From Polynucleobacter sp. JS-JIR-II-50 (lineage in GTDB: Bacteria > Pseudomonadota > Gammaproteobacteria > Burkholderiales > Burkholderiaceae), in contig NZ_CP061307.1 of assembly GCF_018687895.1 (NCBI RefSeq), positions 1,633,948 through 1,697,947 of the forward strand: a stretch of 64,000 nt of DNA, written 5' to 3'. The notes beneath the pieces were generated by a model, which made no database searches, was not told where the DNA came from, and saw only the letters and a program-made list of their open reading frames with translations. This document shows, in pieces, positions 17,901 to 28,272 of the stretch. Both the position numbers and the translations under genes were made by a program. How positions within the stretch are numbered: the first letter of the stretch is position 1; each line of letters begins with the position of its first letter.

Positions 17901-19132
17901 GCGCGCACTGAGCTACCCCAGCCCCTACGACGTTCGTAAACCACAAACAGAACACCCCACATGACTACGGCAACGTATGCCCATATCCAGGCAACTTGTG
18001 AAGTACGAGAACCAGAAATATCCAAAACAAAACCAAAAATGGCGGGGCCCAATAGACCACCACCAAAGCCCATCAATGAGTGCAGGCCCATTGCAGCGCC
18101 CTTGATATTTTCTTGCGCACTAATTACCAAGCCCGCAGTGAGCGTTGAGGAATCCGCCATGATGAATATGGCATGCCCAATAGCCAGAGCAACAATCAAC
18201 CACCACGACTGACCAGTTGAGCAAGCAAATGCAATCCCCAATACAGCACTAGTCAGCATCACAATGCACACCCATTTTTGACGCCCTACTTTCAAAGCAA
18301 TTTCATTACCCAATATGGAAGATGGCACGCCAAAGAAATTAATTACCCCAGCTAAAGTCGTCGCAGTCAGAAAAAAATCTTCACCAGAAGCAATCGCACA
18401 AAAAGCAAAGAAAGCAACAATCCAACTTCTCGACGCAAAGAGCTCCAGAGTGTGAGCGGTGTAACCGAAAATAAATCCTGCAGCATTTTTGTCTTGCAAA
18501 ACCAATTTCCATTTATCCACTGGAAATATATCGTGTAGACGAATATTGATTGGCCCTTGCCATTTTTCATGCTGAAGTGCTGGAATAAGTAATAAGACAA
18601 TCAGAAATGCGCTAAATGGGCCCAAGGCAATCAAACCAAATACATAGTGCCAACCAAGCGCACTTAAAATCCAACCAGAACACAAATACGAAAATCCAGT
18701 ACCAATACCAAAGAAGGCGGTATAGAACGCAATATGTCTAGTTAGCTCCCCCGATTGGATGCGGTCTGACAAAATCTTGAGGCCGGGCATATAAGTACCA
18801 GCAAGACCGGCACCATTCAAAGCCATAAACAATAGAGCTGTCCAAAAGTTATAAGCTAATAGACTCATACCCAAAAGACCACAGCTTGCTGTGAGGCCAC
18901 CCATTAGATAGACCTTACGTGCGTCCACCCGATCTGTTAAAGCTGTGGCTAAAGGAACGGCAAGCATGTAACCAAAGAAAAAGGCACTAGCAATTAGACC
19001 TGACTGCAAATTACTGAGGTGCCACTCTTCTTGCAAACTCGTTAACACGACGGCATAGCAAGCAAAACCCAATAAAGCACAGGTTTGTGCCAGAAGCATA
19101 AGAGGGGTATAGCCAGCTGAACGAAAGCGCAT
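17897..19132 (-). CDS. MFS transporter, upstream of and overlapping ccoI
   Basis: A 411-residue protein with about 12 helices and an MFS loop after helix 2 (TDRVDARKVYL). Its stop overlaps the ccoI start, so it is probably translated from the same mRNA as ccoI-ccoS. In some bacteria an MFS protein, CcoA, imports copper for cbb3 biogenesis; that would fit this place, but the known CcoA MxxxM pairs are not clear here (MGLHSLM is the nearest). General substrate export remains an alternative. No strong RBS is seen at the ATG. Confidence 0.85.
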   Translation of the reverse strand: MRFRSAGYTPLMLLAQTCALLGFACYAVVLTSLQEEWHLSNLQSGLIASAFFFGYMLAVPLATALTDRVDARKVYLMGGLTASCGLLGMSLLAYNFWTALLFMALNGAGLAGTYMPGLKILSDRIQSGELTRHIAFYTAFFGIGTGFSYLCSGWILSALGWHYVFGLIALGPFSAFLIVLLLIPALQHEKWQGPINIRLHDIFPVDKWKLVLQDKNAAGFIFGYTAHTLELFASRSWIVAFFAFCAIASGEDFFLTATTLAGVINFFGVPSSILGNEIALKVGRQKWVCIVMLTSAVLGIAFACSTGQSWWLIVALAIGHAIFIMADSSTLTAGLVISAQENIKGAAMGLHSLMGFGGGLLGPAIFGFVLDISGSRTSQVAWIWAYVAVVMWGVLFVVYERRRGWGSSVRA

Positions 19133-19217
19133 AGTTAGTCAGTAGAAACGTGAACTCATTCTACTCGCCCAGAATGAATTAGACCCGCTACACTACTGAA
19201 AACAAGACGGAGACAGT

Positions 19218-20201
19218 ATGAATAGCAAATCTTTGATAGTTCGTTTATTGCAGATCGGGGCCGGCCTCATCATTGGCTTTGCAAGTCCCCTGGCATCAGC
19301 GGAAAGCTACCCCTCAAAACCTATTAAAGCGATTGTTCCTTTTGCCCCCGGTAGCACAACCGATCAAATTGGACGTGCTTTTGCGGCAAAAATGTCTGAG
19401 TCATTAGGCCAGCCCGTAGTTGTTGAAAATCGCCCTGGCGCAAATGGCCTGATTGGTGCAGATTTTGTGGCCAAGGCCCCCGCAGACGGCTACACAATTC
19501 TGTTCGGAACCAATAGCACCAATGCCGCCCTGAAGAGCTTGGTTAAAAATTTACCCTATAACCAAGACACCGCCTTTACTCCCATTGGATTTTTTGGATC
19601 TGCTCCACTCATTATTGCCATCAATAATGATGTGCCCGCTAAATCACTGAATGGGTTTGTTTCTCTAGCCAAAGCCAATCCAGGAAAGATGACATTTGCT
19701 TATGCAAGTACATCACAGCGCGTTTCATCAGAAATGCTGGCAAGCTTTGCTGACATCAAAATGATTGGGGTCTCATACAAGAGCGGCCCCAATGCTATGA
19801 CTGATTTAATTGGCGGTCAGGTGAATATGTTCACATCCGACTTTGGAGTCTCATTACCTCAGGTACAAGCAGGCAAAATCCGCGGCTTAGCCGTCACCTC
19901 TTTAAAGCGCTCACCAGCTATTCCCGAGCTACCCACAGTCAATGAAGCTCTAGGTATCAAAGGATATGAACTCATCTCGTTCTTTGCGGCATTTGGGCCT
20001 GCAGGCATGCCAAAGGACGCTATTCTCAAACTAAACCAAGCAATCAACAATGCGGCTAAATCAAAAGATTTGGCAGATCGACTCTCTGCAAATGGTTTTG
20101 AAACTCAGCCAGGAACGCCTGAGGCCCTTGGCCAAAAGATCAAACTAGAAACTGCTAAGTGGGCCAAGGCGATTAAAGAAGCTGGCATGGAGCCAGAGTA
20201 A
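19218..20201 (+). CDS. Bug family tripartite tricarboxylate transporter substrate-binding protein
   Basis: A 327-residue periplasmic binding protein with a signal peptide (about 1-28, cleavage near ASA). The Bug signature YPSKPIKAIVPFAPGSTTDQIGR follows, then GQPVVVENRPGANGLIGADFVAKAPADGYT, the conserved ligand loop. Such proteins bind carboxylates with high affinity. No TctA/TctB permease gene is adjacent, so this is one of several orphan binding proteins in the window. GGAG lies upstream of the ATG. It is convergent with the 2OG oxygenase gene. Confidence 0.93.
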   Translation: MNSKSLIVRLLQIGAGLIIGFASPLASAESYPSKPIKAIVPFAPGSTTDQIGRAFAAKMSESLGQPVVVENRPGANGLIGADFVAKAPADGYTILFGTNSTNAALKSLVKNLPYNQDTAFTPIGFFGSAPLIIAINNDVPAKSLNGFVSLAKANPGKMTFAYASTSQRVSSEMLASFADIKMIGVSYKSGPNAMTDLIGGQVNMFTSDFGVSLPQVQAGKIRGLAVTSLKRSPAIPELPTVNEALGIKGYELISFFAAFGPAGMPKDAILKLNQAINNAAKSKDLADRLSANGFETQPGTPEALGQKIKLETAKWAKAIKEAGMEPE

Positions 20202-20212
20202 ACCCAGTAGCC

Positions 20213-20968
20213 TTATTGCTGACTTCGATTTGGAGAGTCTTGAAAACCATTAGAACGATAAGTAAGAACCAAGGTATCTCGATAGCCATATTTTGCTAAT
20301 GGCTGAATGGGTGTTGATTCATGAATCATGCGCTGATCATTCATTAACAAAAGAGACCAAGGTTGCGTGAGGGTGAAACGCAATCCTGCGGAGCCAGAGG
20401 TATCAAATATTCGTGTCTCGCCACCCTTAATACCTTCTCGATCTAACAAGAAGACGGCTACAAAATCAACACCATCGCGATGAGCACCTTCAGGCGTTGG
20501 ACGTCCAATACCATCGGCAGTATCAATCCGAAATTGATGCGCTTCAACAAACCAAGTATTCACAGGCTTTAAGCTATTCAAGATATGCGCAAGCCCCAGC
20601 AAGACGGATTGCCAAGCAGAGCTACCTAACAACTCACCTTGGATGGGCTCAAACCAGCGCTCAATTCCACCATGCAATGCGTTGTAATCCAGCGATTGCC
20701 AGTGCGCACGATGTGGAACCAAGGTGAGCTCTTCGCCTTTAATCTCGTAGCTAGCATGTCGACGAAAGCGATAGCGCCCACCATCTTTTAAATAAGGGTC
20801 GCGGGGTAGATTTTCCCAACACTTGGTGAGGTTTTGAAGCTGGGTTAGATCTACATTACTAAATTGGGCGACCGTCTCAGCAGACATCACTGCAAAGCCA
20901 TCATCACGCAAAGCTTGATCAATCTGCTTGAGGGGGGTCAGTGTAGGCGCAAGGCCAGTAATCGTCAT
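20213..20968 (-). CDS. 2OG-Fe dioxygenase family protein
   Basis: A 251-residue protein of the 2OG-Fe dioxygenase family (2OG-Fe_Oxy_2 type). The Fe(II) facial triad is visible as H163 and D165 in GAHRDGVDFV and H216 in MIHESTPI. The 2-oxoglutarate-binding Arg should lie in the final YRDTLVLTYR segment. Characterised relatives hydroxylate free amino acids such as isoleucine or leucine, but this substrate is unknown. The gene stands alone between two Bug genes. Confidence 0.82.
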   Translation of the reverse strand: MTITGLAPTLTPLKQIDQALRDDGFAVMSAETVAQFSNVDLTQLQNLTKCWENLPRDPYLKDGGRYRFRRHASYEIKGEELTLVPHRAHWQSLDYNALHGGIERWFEPIQGELLGSSAWQSVLLGLAHILNSLKPVNTWFVEAHQFRIDTADGIGRPTPEGAHRDGVDFVAVFLLDREGIKGGETRIFDTSGSAGLRFTLTQPWSLLLMNDQRMIHESTPIQPLAKYGYRDTLVLTYRSNGFQDSPNRSQQ

Positions 20969-21000
20969 GGGTCTATTTTAGGTCAAGCAGCAAAAATGCG

Positions 21001-21966
21001 TTAATCCAACTGCGCCCCGGATGCTCTTACAATTTTTGCCCACTTAGCCAACTCATCTTTTAGTAAAGCGCTCAACTTATTAGTTGGAATGGGTGCAAGA
21101 TCCAAACCCTGAGCAGATAGCTTCTCGCGGACCTCTGATTTAGATAGGATCTTCTCCATGGCAGCCTGCACCTTCTTCACCACATCCGCACTAACGCCAA
21201 CAGGGGCAAAGATGGCTACCCATACCTCACCAACACAATCAGGATAAGTCTCTGCAATCGTCGGAATTTCTGGTGCAGCACTAGAACGCTTTGCAGAGCT
21301 AATCGCGATCGCCTGAAGTTTCCCCGCTTTAATGTAATTGAGTGCAGAGGGCAAGCTTGCAAATGCCAGCGGCACTTGTCCACCTAATACATCATTAATT
21401 GCTGGGGCCACCCCTTTATAAGGAATATGCTGCATTTCAATACCAGCGCTCGCATTGAGCATGGCGCCTAATAAGTGGCTAATCGTGCCATTACCAGCCG
21501 AGGCATATGACAACTCTCCAGGCCTCTTCTTAGCCGCAGCTACAACATCCGCCAATGTTTTATAAGGGGATCCCGGTGGAGAAACTAATACATAAGGCGT
21601 TGCTCCAATGTAATACAAAGGCACAAAATCATTTATAGGATCAAAGCCAGGATTTTTATATAAGGAAGGATTGATGGCTTGCGCACTATTGATGGTGAGC
21701 AGTAAGGTATAACCATCCTTAGGTGAGCGCGCAACACTTTGTGTGCCAATATTGCCGCCGGCACCAGGTCTATTTTCAACCACAATGGAGGCGCCAATAG
21801 CCTCACCAAATGATGGCGCGATTAAACGCGCAACAATATCATTAGTACCCCCCGCTGCCTGAGGTACCACCATGGATATAGGCTTGCTTGGGTAGGTTTG
21901 CGCCTGAACTCCAATAGAGGCAAGTAAGCCTAAAGCTAAAAATAGATGTTGAATTAGCCTGCTCAT
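21001..21966 (-). CDS. Bug family tripartite tricarboxylate transporter substrate-binding protein
   Basis: A 321-residue exported binding protein with a signal peptide of about 22 residues ending VQAQT. The Bug core is seen as YPSKPISMVVPQAAGGTNDI and VVENRPGAGGNIGTQSVARS. AAGGATG precedes the ATG. No permease gene is adjacent. It follows the membrane-anchored TAXI gene by 13 bases on the same strand and may share its transcript. The ligand is unknown; carboxylates are usual for the family. Confidence 0.92.
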   Translation of the reverse strand: MSRLIQHLFLALGLLASIGVQAQTYPSKPISMVVPQAAGGTNDIVARLIAPSFGEAIGASIVVENRPGAGGNIGTQSVARSPKDGYTLLLTINSAQAINPSLYKNPGFDPINDFVPLYYIGATPYVLVSPPGSPYKTLADVVAAAKKRPGELSYASAGNGTISHLLGAMLNASAGIEMQHIPYKGVAPAINDVLGGQVPLAFASLPSALNYIKAGKLQAIAISSAKRSSAAPEIPTIAETYPDCVGEVWVAIFAPVGVSADVVKKVQAAMEKILSKSEVREKLSAQGLDLAPIPTNKLSALLKDELAKWAKIVRASGAQLD

Positions 21967-21979
21967 ATCTACATCCTTT

Positions 21980-23281
21980 TTAATGAACTAAATTTAGGCG
22001 GTGACGCACTTCACCCACATGCCCTTTGAGGTCATATAGCTCTTTAGCATCCAACATGGATACCTTGATATTTCCAACGCGCCTCTCTATATCCTCAAGA
22101 TCTTTGAAATTCTTTTCTTTTAACGCTGGATTTTGGGAATTCTTCTCAATCACCTTGAGCTCTTCATATACTTGAGCTAACTTCAAACGTAAGAAGAAGT
22201 TCTTGGTTGAAGGAATGTAAGTAAATAGCGGAATCAGAATAACCAATAAGGGAATCACAATCTTGACAAAGCGTCCCGCCCAAACTGCCGTCCAAAATGG
22301 TAAGTGGCGATGTAAGAATGAAGGTCCATCTTTTAAATAGATTTCTGCATCTACATGTAGAGGGAAATCTAAGCCTGAGCTTGATGGAAACTCGCCCACC
22401 TTTTGTAATCGTGAATAGGATTTCAAAATATCGTAAGAAGCGCTCAATAAGAGTGAAACCATTGCCGGACTTACATTGTCATGAGCTACCAAGGTGGCAG
22501 TAGCGGCCATCACCTGGATGTCCTGACGAGGTTGATCGTGCTCAATACTCAATAAACCTCTGGGTACAGTCACTTTGGATAAATAAGTAAGATTTCGGGT
22601 GTATGCATCCGCCTGGTCAAAATCCATTAAGCGAACACCTGGAATAGAGTAAAACTTTTTCAGCACGGGCGCCTCTGCAGCTGCCACTATAAATACTGCA
22701 TCCAATTCGCCATTATTTAACTTAAGAATAGCTTCATCGGGCTTTAATTTCAGCGCGCCAACTTCCTTGTCTGTAATGCCGCTAGTCCGCAACAAACTCT
22801 GAGTAAGTGCTAAAGTTCCGCTCCCATCATTACCGATGGAGACGCGCTTACCTTTTAGCTGACTTAAGATCTTTAGTTGGCCCCCATCATTTTTAAATGC
22901 GCCTTCACGATACCAAACCCAAATAGGCTCGTAAAACATTCCGGCTATCGAAACCAAATTTGGATATTCGGCAATATTAGCAACACCACCCTGGACCATT
23001 GCAAAATCAACGCCAGACTTGGGGTCATTTAAAAGAGCTAAGTTATCCAAGGTTCCGCCAGTGGATCGCACATGGAGATCGACACCCTCTTTGGCTATTT
23101 CCGTTTTCAAGCGCTCCCCAAATTGGTAATACAGCCCAGTAGGAAAGCCGGTAGCCATTTCAATCGACTTGGGGGGTGGAGGAACCAAGATCCAGAGTAC
23201 GCCAAAGAAAATGATCAGTAGCGCAAAAAAGCTTACTACCAGGGCTATCGGGTTGTAAATTTGTCTTTTGATGAAATTCAT
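21980..23281 (-). CDS. Membrane-anchored TAXI family binding protein
   Basis: A 433-residue protein starting at MNFIKRQIYNP; the frame is open for 26 further codons, but these are not leader-like. One helix (about 11-31) is followed by a TAXI binding domain with ATGFPTGLYYQFGERLK and VRSTGGTLDNLALLN, then a second helix near residues 335-358 and a charged, coiled-coil-like tail of about 75 residues. The topology (periplasmic sensor domain between two helices, cytoplasmic tail) and the lack of a neighbouring TRAP permease suggest signalling or scaffolding rather than simple uptake; this is inference. Confidence 0.85.
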   Translation of the reverse strand: MNFIKRQIYNPIALVVSFFALLIIFFGVLWILVPPPPKSIEMATGFPTGLYYQFGERLKTEIAKEGVDLHVRSTGGTLDNLALLNDPKSGVDFAMVQGGVANIAEYPNLVSIAGMFYEPIWVWYREGAFKNDGGQLKILSQLKGKRVSIGNDGSGTLALTQSLLRTSGITDKEVGALKLKPDEAILKLNNGELDAVFIVAAAEAPVLKKFYSIPGVRLMDFDQADAYTRNLTYLSKVTVPRGLLSIEHDQPRQDIQVMAATATLVAHDNVSPAMVSLLLSASYDILKSYSRLQKVGEFPSSSGLDFPLHVDAEIYLKDGPSFLHRHLPFWTAVWAGRFVKIVIPLLVILIPLFTYIPSTKNFFLRLKLAQVYEELKVIEKNSQNPALKEKNFKDLEDIERRVGNIKVSMLDAKELYDLKGHVGEVRHRLNLVH

Positions 23282-23393
23282 GGAAATCTCTTCTGTTTTT
23301 TGCATTATGCCCCGAGCAAAGCAATAGGCAAAGGTTTCAAAACGGGTCCAATAAATCACGATAAGATGATGCTTTTAAGTAGCCCTAAAGAAC

Positions 23394-24158
23394 ATGATGA
23401 ATTTAGCTAAAAGCAAGGTAGCCTTAGTCACTGGCGCAGGAACTGGCATTGGACGGGCGGCTGCCAAGGCACTCCTCAAGGGAGGCTACCAAGTAGTTCT
23501 TACTGGACGCAATCTCGGTAAATTGGAAAAAGCCATTGCCGATATTGGCGGCAATCAAAGTAACTGTTTGGCGGTTGCGTGCGATGTTGGCAAACCCGAT
23601 GAAGTCAAAAAGCTATTTGCGGCGCTTAGTAATCAATTTGGCCGCATTGACGTACTCTTTAATAATGCGGGCATGGGGGCTCCTGCTATCCCAATGGAAG
23701 ACTTGAGTTATGAGCAGTGGATGAATGTAGTCAATGCCAACCTCTGTGGTGCATTCCTGTGTTCACAAGAAGCAATTCGTATGATGAAAGCACAATCTCC
23801 ACAGGGTGGCAGAATTATCAATAATGGATCAATCTCTGCACATGCACCTCGTCCAATGTCAGCGCCCTACACGGCGACCAAACATGCCATCAGCGGCTTA
23901 ACCAAAACCATTGCATTAGATGGACGCCCTTTTAATATTGCGTGCGGTCAAATTGATATCGGCAATGCCGCCACAGAAATGACTGAGCGCATGGCTGCTG
24001 GAATCATGCAGGCAGATCAATCGATTAAGGTAGAGCCACGCATGGATGTGGATCATGTTGGTGAGGCCGTACTGCATATGGCCCAACTGCCACTCGAAAG
24101 CAATATTCTGTCGATGACCATAATGGCAACCAATATGCCATTTGTGGGCAGAGGCTAA
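23394..24158 (+). CDS. SDR family NAD(P)-dependent oxidoreductase
   Basis: A 254-residue classical short-chain dehydrogenase. The cofactor motif TGAGTGIG is at about 14-21, NNAG near 90, and the catalytic [21 protein letters not shown] stretch carries the Ser, Tyr and Lys. Two adjacent ATG codons could serve as start. The gene is divergent from the TAXI gene and converges on ccmI with a four-base gap. The substrate is not predictable; the C-terminal half is somewhat unusual ([19 protein letters not shown]). Confidence 0.92.
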   Translation: MMNLAKSKVALVTGAGTGIGRAAAKALLKGGYQVVLTGRNLGKLEKAIADIGGNQSNCLAVACDVGKPDEVKKLFAALSNQFGRIDVLFNNAGMGAPAIPMEDLSYEQWMNVVNANLCGAFLCSQEAIRMMKAQSPQGGRIINNGSISAHAPRPMSAPYTATKHAISGLTKTIALDGRPFNIACGQIDIGNAATEMTERMAAGIMQADQSIKVEPRMDVDHVGEAVLHMAQLPLESNILSMTIMATNMPFVGRG

Positions 24159-24162
24159 AATG

Positions 24163-25353
24163 TTACTGGCGAACTTGGTCGACTAGTAGGCGAACATTGG
24201 TTGTGCCGACTTTAATTGTCTGCACTGAAGAGATTAAATCCCCCGATTCCGACTTTGCCATTCCAGTCTTAGAAATGCGTACCTCGATACTCGCCTCAGA
24301 TAGTTGAGAGAGAGGCGCGCTGGGATTCATGGCTAAGGAATCATTCAATGTGAAGCTCATTGGAAAATCAGTTGCAGGCGCCTTCAAGACGGCCACGGGC
24401 ATACGCTCACCAGGTTTGCGTGCAATCACCATCACAATGTCGCCAGGCTTAATCTTAGATTTAAGTTCAGCAGACAATTCAATCTTGCCGCTAATACCTT
24501 TTCCGGTTGAAGCAACCGGCGCTGAGGTAGTTAGGCCACCCTTGGATCGCGCCTCAGCAATCGACCCCTGAATAGCGCGCGCTTCATCCGTATTGGGCGG
24601 AAGTTGTTGCGCAAGCTTCTCCCAGGACTGCACCGCTGCCTTGTAGTTACCGGCGTTATAGGATGCAGTACCCGAGAGCCAAAGCGCCATCATGTTGTTG
24701 GGGTCCAGCTTTAACGCTTGATTAATCAGCTGTGAAGGCTTGCCAACAAAACTCCCATTTGCATTACTTGCTAATACATCTGCATAGTCGGCCAACAATT
24801 GCGGATCAGAATCAATAAAGTTACCGGCACGTGCATACGCTTTGGCAGCATCCTGGTCACGACCTAAGATTCGATAAGAGCGAGCTAACATCGCCCAGCC
24901 CTTTAAATTGCCAGGATCTTTTTCCATTTTGATGGCAAATTCAGCCACCATTTTTTCAACACCCTCTTGGGTGACCGGTTTTTCAGAATTGATTTGGGTT
25001 ATCCGAACAACATCCCCCAAGGAGAAATACAGCGCCGATGAGAACAAGACAATAAAGATGCATAGCCCGATTGCAGTCTTCTTTGAGGAGCCCGCCACCT
25101 CTCGGTCATCTTCTTCAATGGTGTCTTGAAATAGTCTCTGACGCATTTCTGCATGCGCAATTTCATAATCAGTTGAAGTAATTACGCCAGCCGTATGTTC
25201 GGCCTCTAATTTATCTAACTCTTCTCGGTATATGGTGGCATTCATCTGACGACGCGATGTCGCCGAGCTCTTCGCAGGGAAAATGAAGGGACGTAGCAAT
25301 AGTAGCAATACCAGCACCAGGAGTAAAAAGGCGGGGATCAAAAAGCTAGTCAC
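24163..25353 (-). CDS. ccmI: c-type cytochrome biogenesis protein CcmI
   Basis: A 396-residue membrane protein with two N-terminal helices (about 2-25 and 92-112) separated by a cytoplasmic stretch containing YREELDKLEAEHTAG. TPR repeats follow at about 130-270 (GWAMLARSYRILGRDQDAAKAYARA) and then a C-terminal periplasmic domain. CcmI holds apocytochrome c for haem ligation with CcmF and CcmH. The start is GTG with AGAGGG upstream, five bases after ccmH. It is the last gene of the ccmABCDEFGHI operon. Confidence 0.94.
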   Translation of the reverse strand: MTSFLIPAFLLLVLVLLLLLRPFIFPAKSSATSRRQMNATIYREELDKLEAEHTAGVITSTDYEIAHAEMRQRLFQDTIEEDDREVAGSSKKTAIGLCIFIVLFSSALYFSLGDVVRITQINSEKPVTQEGVEKMVAEFAIKMEKDPGNLKGWAMLARSYRILGRDQDAAKAYARAGNFIDSDPQLLADYADVLASNANGSFVGKPSQLINQALKLDPNNMMALWLSGTASYNAGNYKAAVQSWEKLAQQLPPNTDEARAIQGSIAEARSKGGLTTSAPVASTGKGISGKIELSAELKSKIKPGDIVMVIARKPGERMPVAVLKAPATDFPMSFTLNDSLAMNPSAPLSQLSEASIEVRISKTGMAKSESGDLISSVQTIKVGTTNVRLLVDQVRQ

Positions 25354-25358
25354 TTATT

Positions 25359-25829
25359 TCATCCCTCTTTCTTATCGCTTGCATTTAACAGTGCATCGAT
25401 TTTTTGATTATCGGCTTCAGTCAGAGCGACATTAGGCACACTACTATTTCTGCGTCTTAAATACATTAATAAGCCAGCAATACCCAGACCCAAAATAACA
25501 AATGGGCCAATCCAAAGTAACCACGTCACCGGCTTTACTGGCGGGCGATACAGTACGAAATCGCCATAGCGCTCGACCATAAACGAGCGGATTTGATCAT
25601 CGCTCTTACCTTCTTTAATTAATATCCGAATTTCACGACGCAAATCATTGGCCAGATCTGAGCGAGAGCCAGCTAAAGACTCGTTCTGACACACCAAGCA
25701 GCGCATTTCTTCTGAAATACTAATAAGACGCTGCTCTGTTATTGGATCATCCGCGAGTGGTGCGGCATCTTTGGCAAACGCGTTGCCTAAACTAAACACG
25801 CAAACGGCGATTAATAAAATCAGTCTCAT
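25359..25829 (-). CDS. ccmH: Cytochrome c-type biogenesis protein CcmH (CycL)
   Basis: A 156-residue periplasmic thiol reductant with signal peptide (1-19), the redox motif RCLVCQNESLAGS (C44, C47) and one C-terminal helix (about 103-124) ending in RRRNSS. It reduces the CxxCH cysteines of apocytochromes before haem attachment. It overlaps ccmG by four bases. Confidence 0.96.
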   Translation of the reverse strand: MRLILLIAVCVFSLGNAFAKDAAPLADDPITEQRLISISEEMRCLVCQNESLAGSRSDLANDLRREIRILIKEGKSDDQIRSFMVERYGDFVLYRPPVKPVTWLLWIGPFVILGLGIAGLLMYLRRRNSSVPNVALTEADNQKIDALLNASDKKEG

Positions 25830-26356
25830 GATTTCTTTAACTCACTCAGCATAGGATAAATTTTTTGATTCAATAAATCCATTGTTAACGGGCCAATGTG
25901 TTTAAAGCGAATCACTCCTGCCTTATCGACGATGTAAGTCTCAGGCACACCATAGACACCGTAATCAATACCAACACGTCCATTGCCGTCAAAAGCAGAG
26001 AGTGCATAAGGATTGCCCTGTTTTGCCAGCATTGCCAGAGCATCTTCACGCTTATCTTTGTAGTCCAAACCAATCACTGGCGCCATATGGGACTTAGCAA
26101 GCTCAACCAACACCGGATGCTCTTCACGACAAGCTACGCACCAGGATGCCCAAACATTCAGAATCCATACCTGCCCCTTCATGCTTACCGGTGAAAATGT
26201 TTTATTAGCATCAGCCAATTGAGAAACTTCAAATGCAGGCGCCAACTTGTTAATTAATGGTGAAGGCACTTCATGTGGATCACGATTTAAGCCAATAGCC
26301 AAAAAGACTACCAAACCTACAAACAAGATCAGAGGGATTAGAAATTTTGCTTTCAT
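25826..26356 (-). CDS. ccmG: Thiol:disulfide interchange protein CcmG/DsbE
   Basis: A 176-residue membrane-tethered thioredoxin-like protein: helix at about 5-22, active site WASWCVACREEHP (C73, C76), then the cis-Pro region GVPETYIVDK. The family reduces CcmH or apocytochromes in the periplasm. It overlaps both ccmF (upstream) and ccmH (downstream) by four bases. Confidence 0.95.
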   Translation of the reverse strand: MKAKFLIPLILFVGLVVFLAIGLNRDPHEVPSPLINKLAPAFEVSQLADANKTFSPVSMKGQVWILNVWASWCVACREEHPVLVELAKSHMAPVIGLDYKDKREDALAMLAKQGNPYALSAFDGNGRVGIDYGVYGVPETYIVDKAGVIRFKHIGPLTMDLLNQKIYPMLSELKKS

Positions 26357-28272
26357 GCGAACTTGCTCTTTAACTTCAGTCGATAGCGCTTATCCGACAT
26401 AGCCAACACGCCACCTAAAGCCATCAACAAGCAACCGCCCCAAATCCAATCCACAAAAGGCTTGTAGTAAACACGTACAGCCCAAGATTGATCGCCCAGC
26501 TCTTCGCCTAGCGATACATAAATATCGCGGGTGAGCCCAGCATCAATTGCTGCTTCAGTCATCGGCATCGTTGATGAAAAGTAGCTTCGCTTCTCTGGAT
26601 AAAGATTGATCTGATCGCTGCCATTTTTAGATAGCAAGAATGTACCGCGCATTGCCTGGTAATTTGGGCCGCGAGCAGCACTAACACCCTGTAGCTGGAT
26701 TTGATAACCGCCAACACTGACGGTATCCCCGGCGGACATGCGCACATCTTTTTCTTCTTGATAGGCGCCCACCATTGTGACGCCAATCACAAATACCGCA
26801 ATACCTAAATGCGCCACCTGCATACCAATAAAAGAACGGGTTGGTTTACCGGCTTTGGCTTGGCGAATGATTTGCATACAGCCAGAAGCGATCACCCAAA
26901 ATGCCATCATGAAGCCCATGCCTGCAAGCCAAGTAAATTGGCCCATGATGAAGGGAATTGCAACGCCTGCAATCAGAGCGACTGCGCCTGCAATCCATAA
27001 GCGCTTGATGATGCTAATTAAATTACTCTGCTTCCAGCTTGCCCATGGACCGATACCCATCAATACCAGCAATGGCACCATGATGGGCACGAATACGCTA
27101 TTGAAATAAGGAGGGCCTACAGAAATCTTACCTAAATGCAAAGCATCAATTAGCAATGGATATAGGGTGCCTAGCAAAACAGATCCGGCAGAAACCACTA
27201 AAAAGACATTACCAAGCAAAATCAAAGTTTCTCTGGAGCTCAAACTAAATTTGCCGCCCATCGAACTCTTAGGCGCACGCCATGCGTAAAGCATCAGAGA
27301 CGAACCAACGACGAGTGATAAGAAGATCAGAATAAAGATGCCACGCCTTGGATCGGTTGCAAACGCATGAACCGAAGTCAGGACACCCGAACGGACCAAG
27401 AAGGTTCCCAGTAGCGATAAAGAGAATGCGGTAATTGCCAAGAGCACAGTCCAACTCTTAAAGCCGCCACGCTTTTCGGTAACTGCCAAAGAATGCAATA
27501 GGGCAGTGCCCACGAGCCAAGGAATAAACGAGGCATTCTCAACGGGGTCCCAGAACCACCAACCACCCCAACCCAATTCGTAATAGGCCCACCATGAACC
27601 CAAAGCAATACCAAGGGTCAGGAAAACCCAAGCAGCAGTTGTCCAAGGACGTGACCAACGAGCCCAAGCCGCATCTAATCTTCCAGACAATAAAGAGGCA
27701 ATCGCAAATGCAAACGCCACTGAAAAACCGACATAGCCCATGTACAACATTGGCGGATGAAATACTAAGCCCGGATCTTGCAAGAGTGGATTTAATGAGC
27801 GGCCATCTTGAGCAGCAGGCAATAAACGTTCAAACGGATTTGAGGTTGTTAAAACAAACAGGAGCAAGCCACTAGTGACCAGCCCCAAAACACCAATGAC
27901 TCGCGCCACCATAAAGTCATCTAATGCTTTAGAAAGCTGAGCAACCAAAATAGTCCAGGTAGCCAGCAAGAAAATCCACAACAAGAGCGATCCTTCATGT
28001 CCACCCCATACTGCGCCTAATCGATAAATCACCGGCAGCTGTGAATTCGAGTGCTCAGCGACATAGAGCACAGAAAAGTCATTGGCGTAAAAACTCCAAG
28101 CCAAGATTCCAAAAGCAATCGCCAGCAATAAGAAAACAGTTTGCGCAGCAGGTCTTGCCAGCACTAACCAGTCGCGTCGGCCATAGTGCGCACCTAGCAG
28201 TGGCAAAACCCCCTGAATACAGGCAATGCAAAGCGCCAGAACTAGTGCGTAATGTCCAAACTCAGGAATCAT
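26353..28272 (-). CDS. ccmF: Haem lyase CcmF
   Basis: A 639-residue protein with about 15 membrane helices. The tryptophan-rich haem-handling motif [19 protein letters not shown] lies at about 230-250, and conserved His-bearing loops ([21 protein letters not shown]) are present. CcmF ligates haem from CcmE to apocytochrome c. It overlaps ccmE and ccmG by four bases each, so translation is coupled along the operon. Confidence 0.96.
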   Translation of the reverse strand: MIPEFGHYALVLALCIACIQGVLPLLGAHYGRRDWLVLARPAAQTVFLLLAIAFGILAWSFYANDFSVLYVAEHSNSQLPVIYRLGAVWGGHEGSLLLWIFLLATWTILVAQLSKALDDFMVARVIGVLGLVTSGLLLFVLTTSNPFERLLPAAQDGRSLNPLLQDPGLVFHPPMLYMGYVGFSVAFAFAIASLLSGRLDAAWARWSRPWTTAAWVFLTLGIALGSWWAYYELGWGGWWFWDPVENASFIPWLVGTALLHSLAVTEKRGGFKSWTVLLAITAFSLSLLGTFLVRSGVLTSVHAFATDPRRGIFILIFLSLVVGSSLMLYAWRAPKSSMGGKFSLSSRETLILLGNVFLVVSAGSVLLGTLYPLLIDALHLGKISVGPPYFNSVFVPIMVPLLVLMGIGPWASWKQSNLISIIKRLWIAGAVALIAGVAIPFIMGQFTWLAGMGFMMAFWVIASGCMQIIRQAKAGKPTRSFIGMQVAHLGIAVFVIGVTMVGAYQEEKDVRMSAGDTVSVGGYQIQLQGVSAARGPNYQAMRGTFLLSKNGSDQINLYPEKRSYFSSTMPMTEAAIDAGLTRDIYVSLGEELGDQSWAVRVYYKPFVDWIWGGCLLMALGGVLAMSDKRYRLKLKSKFA

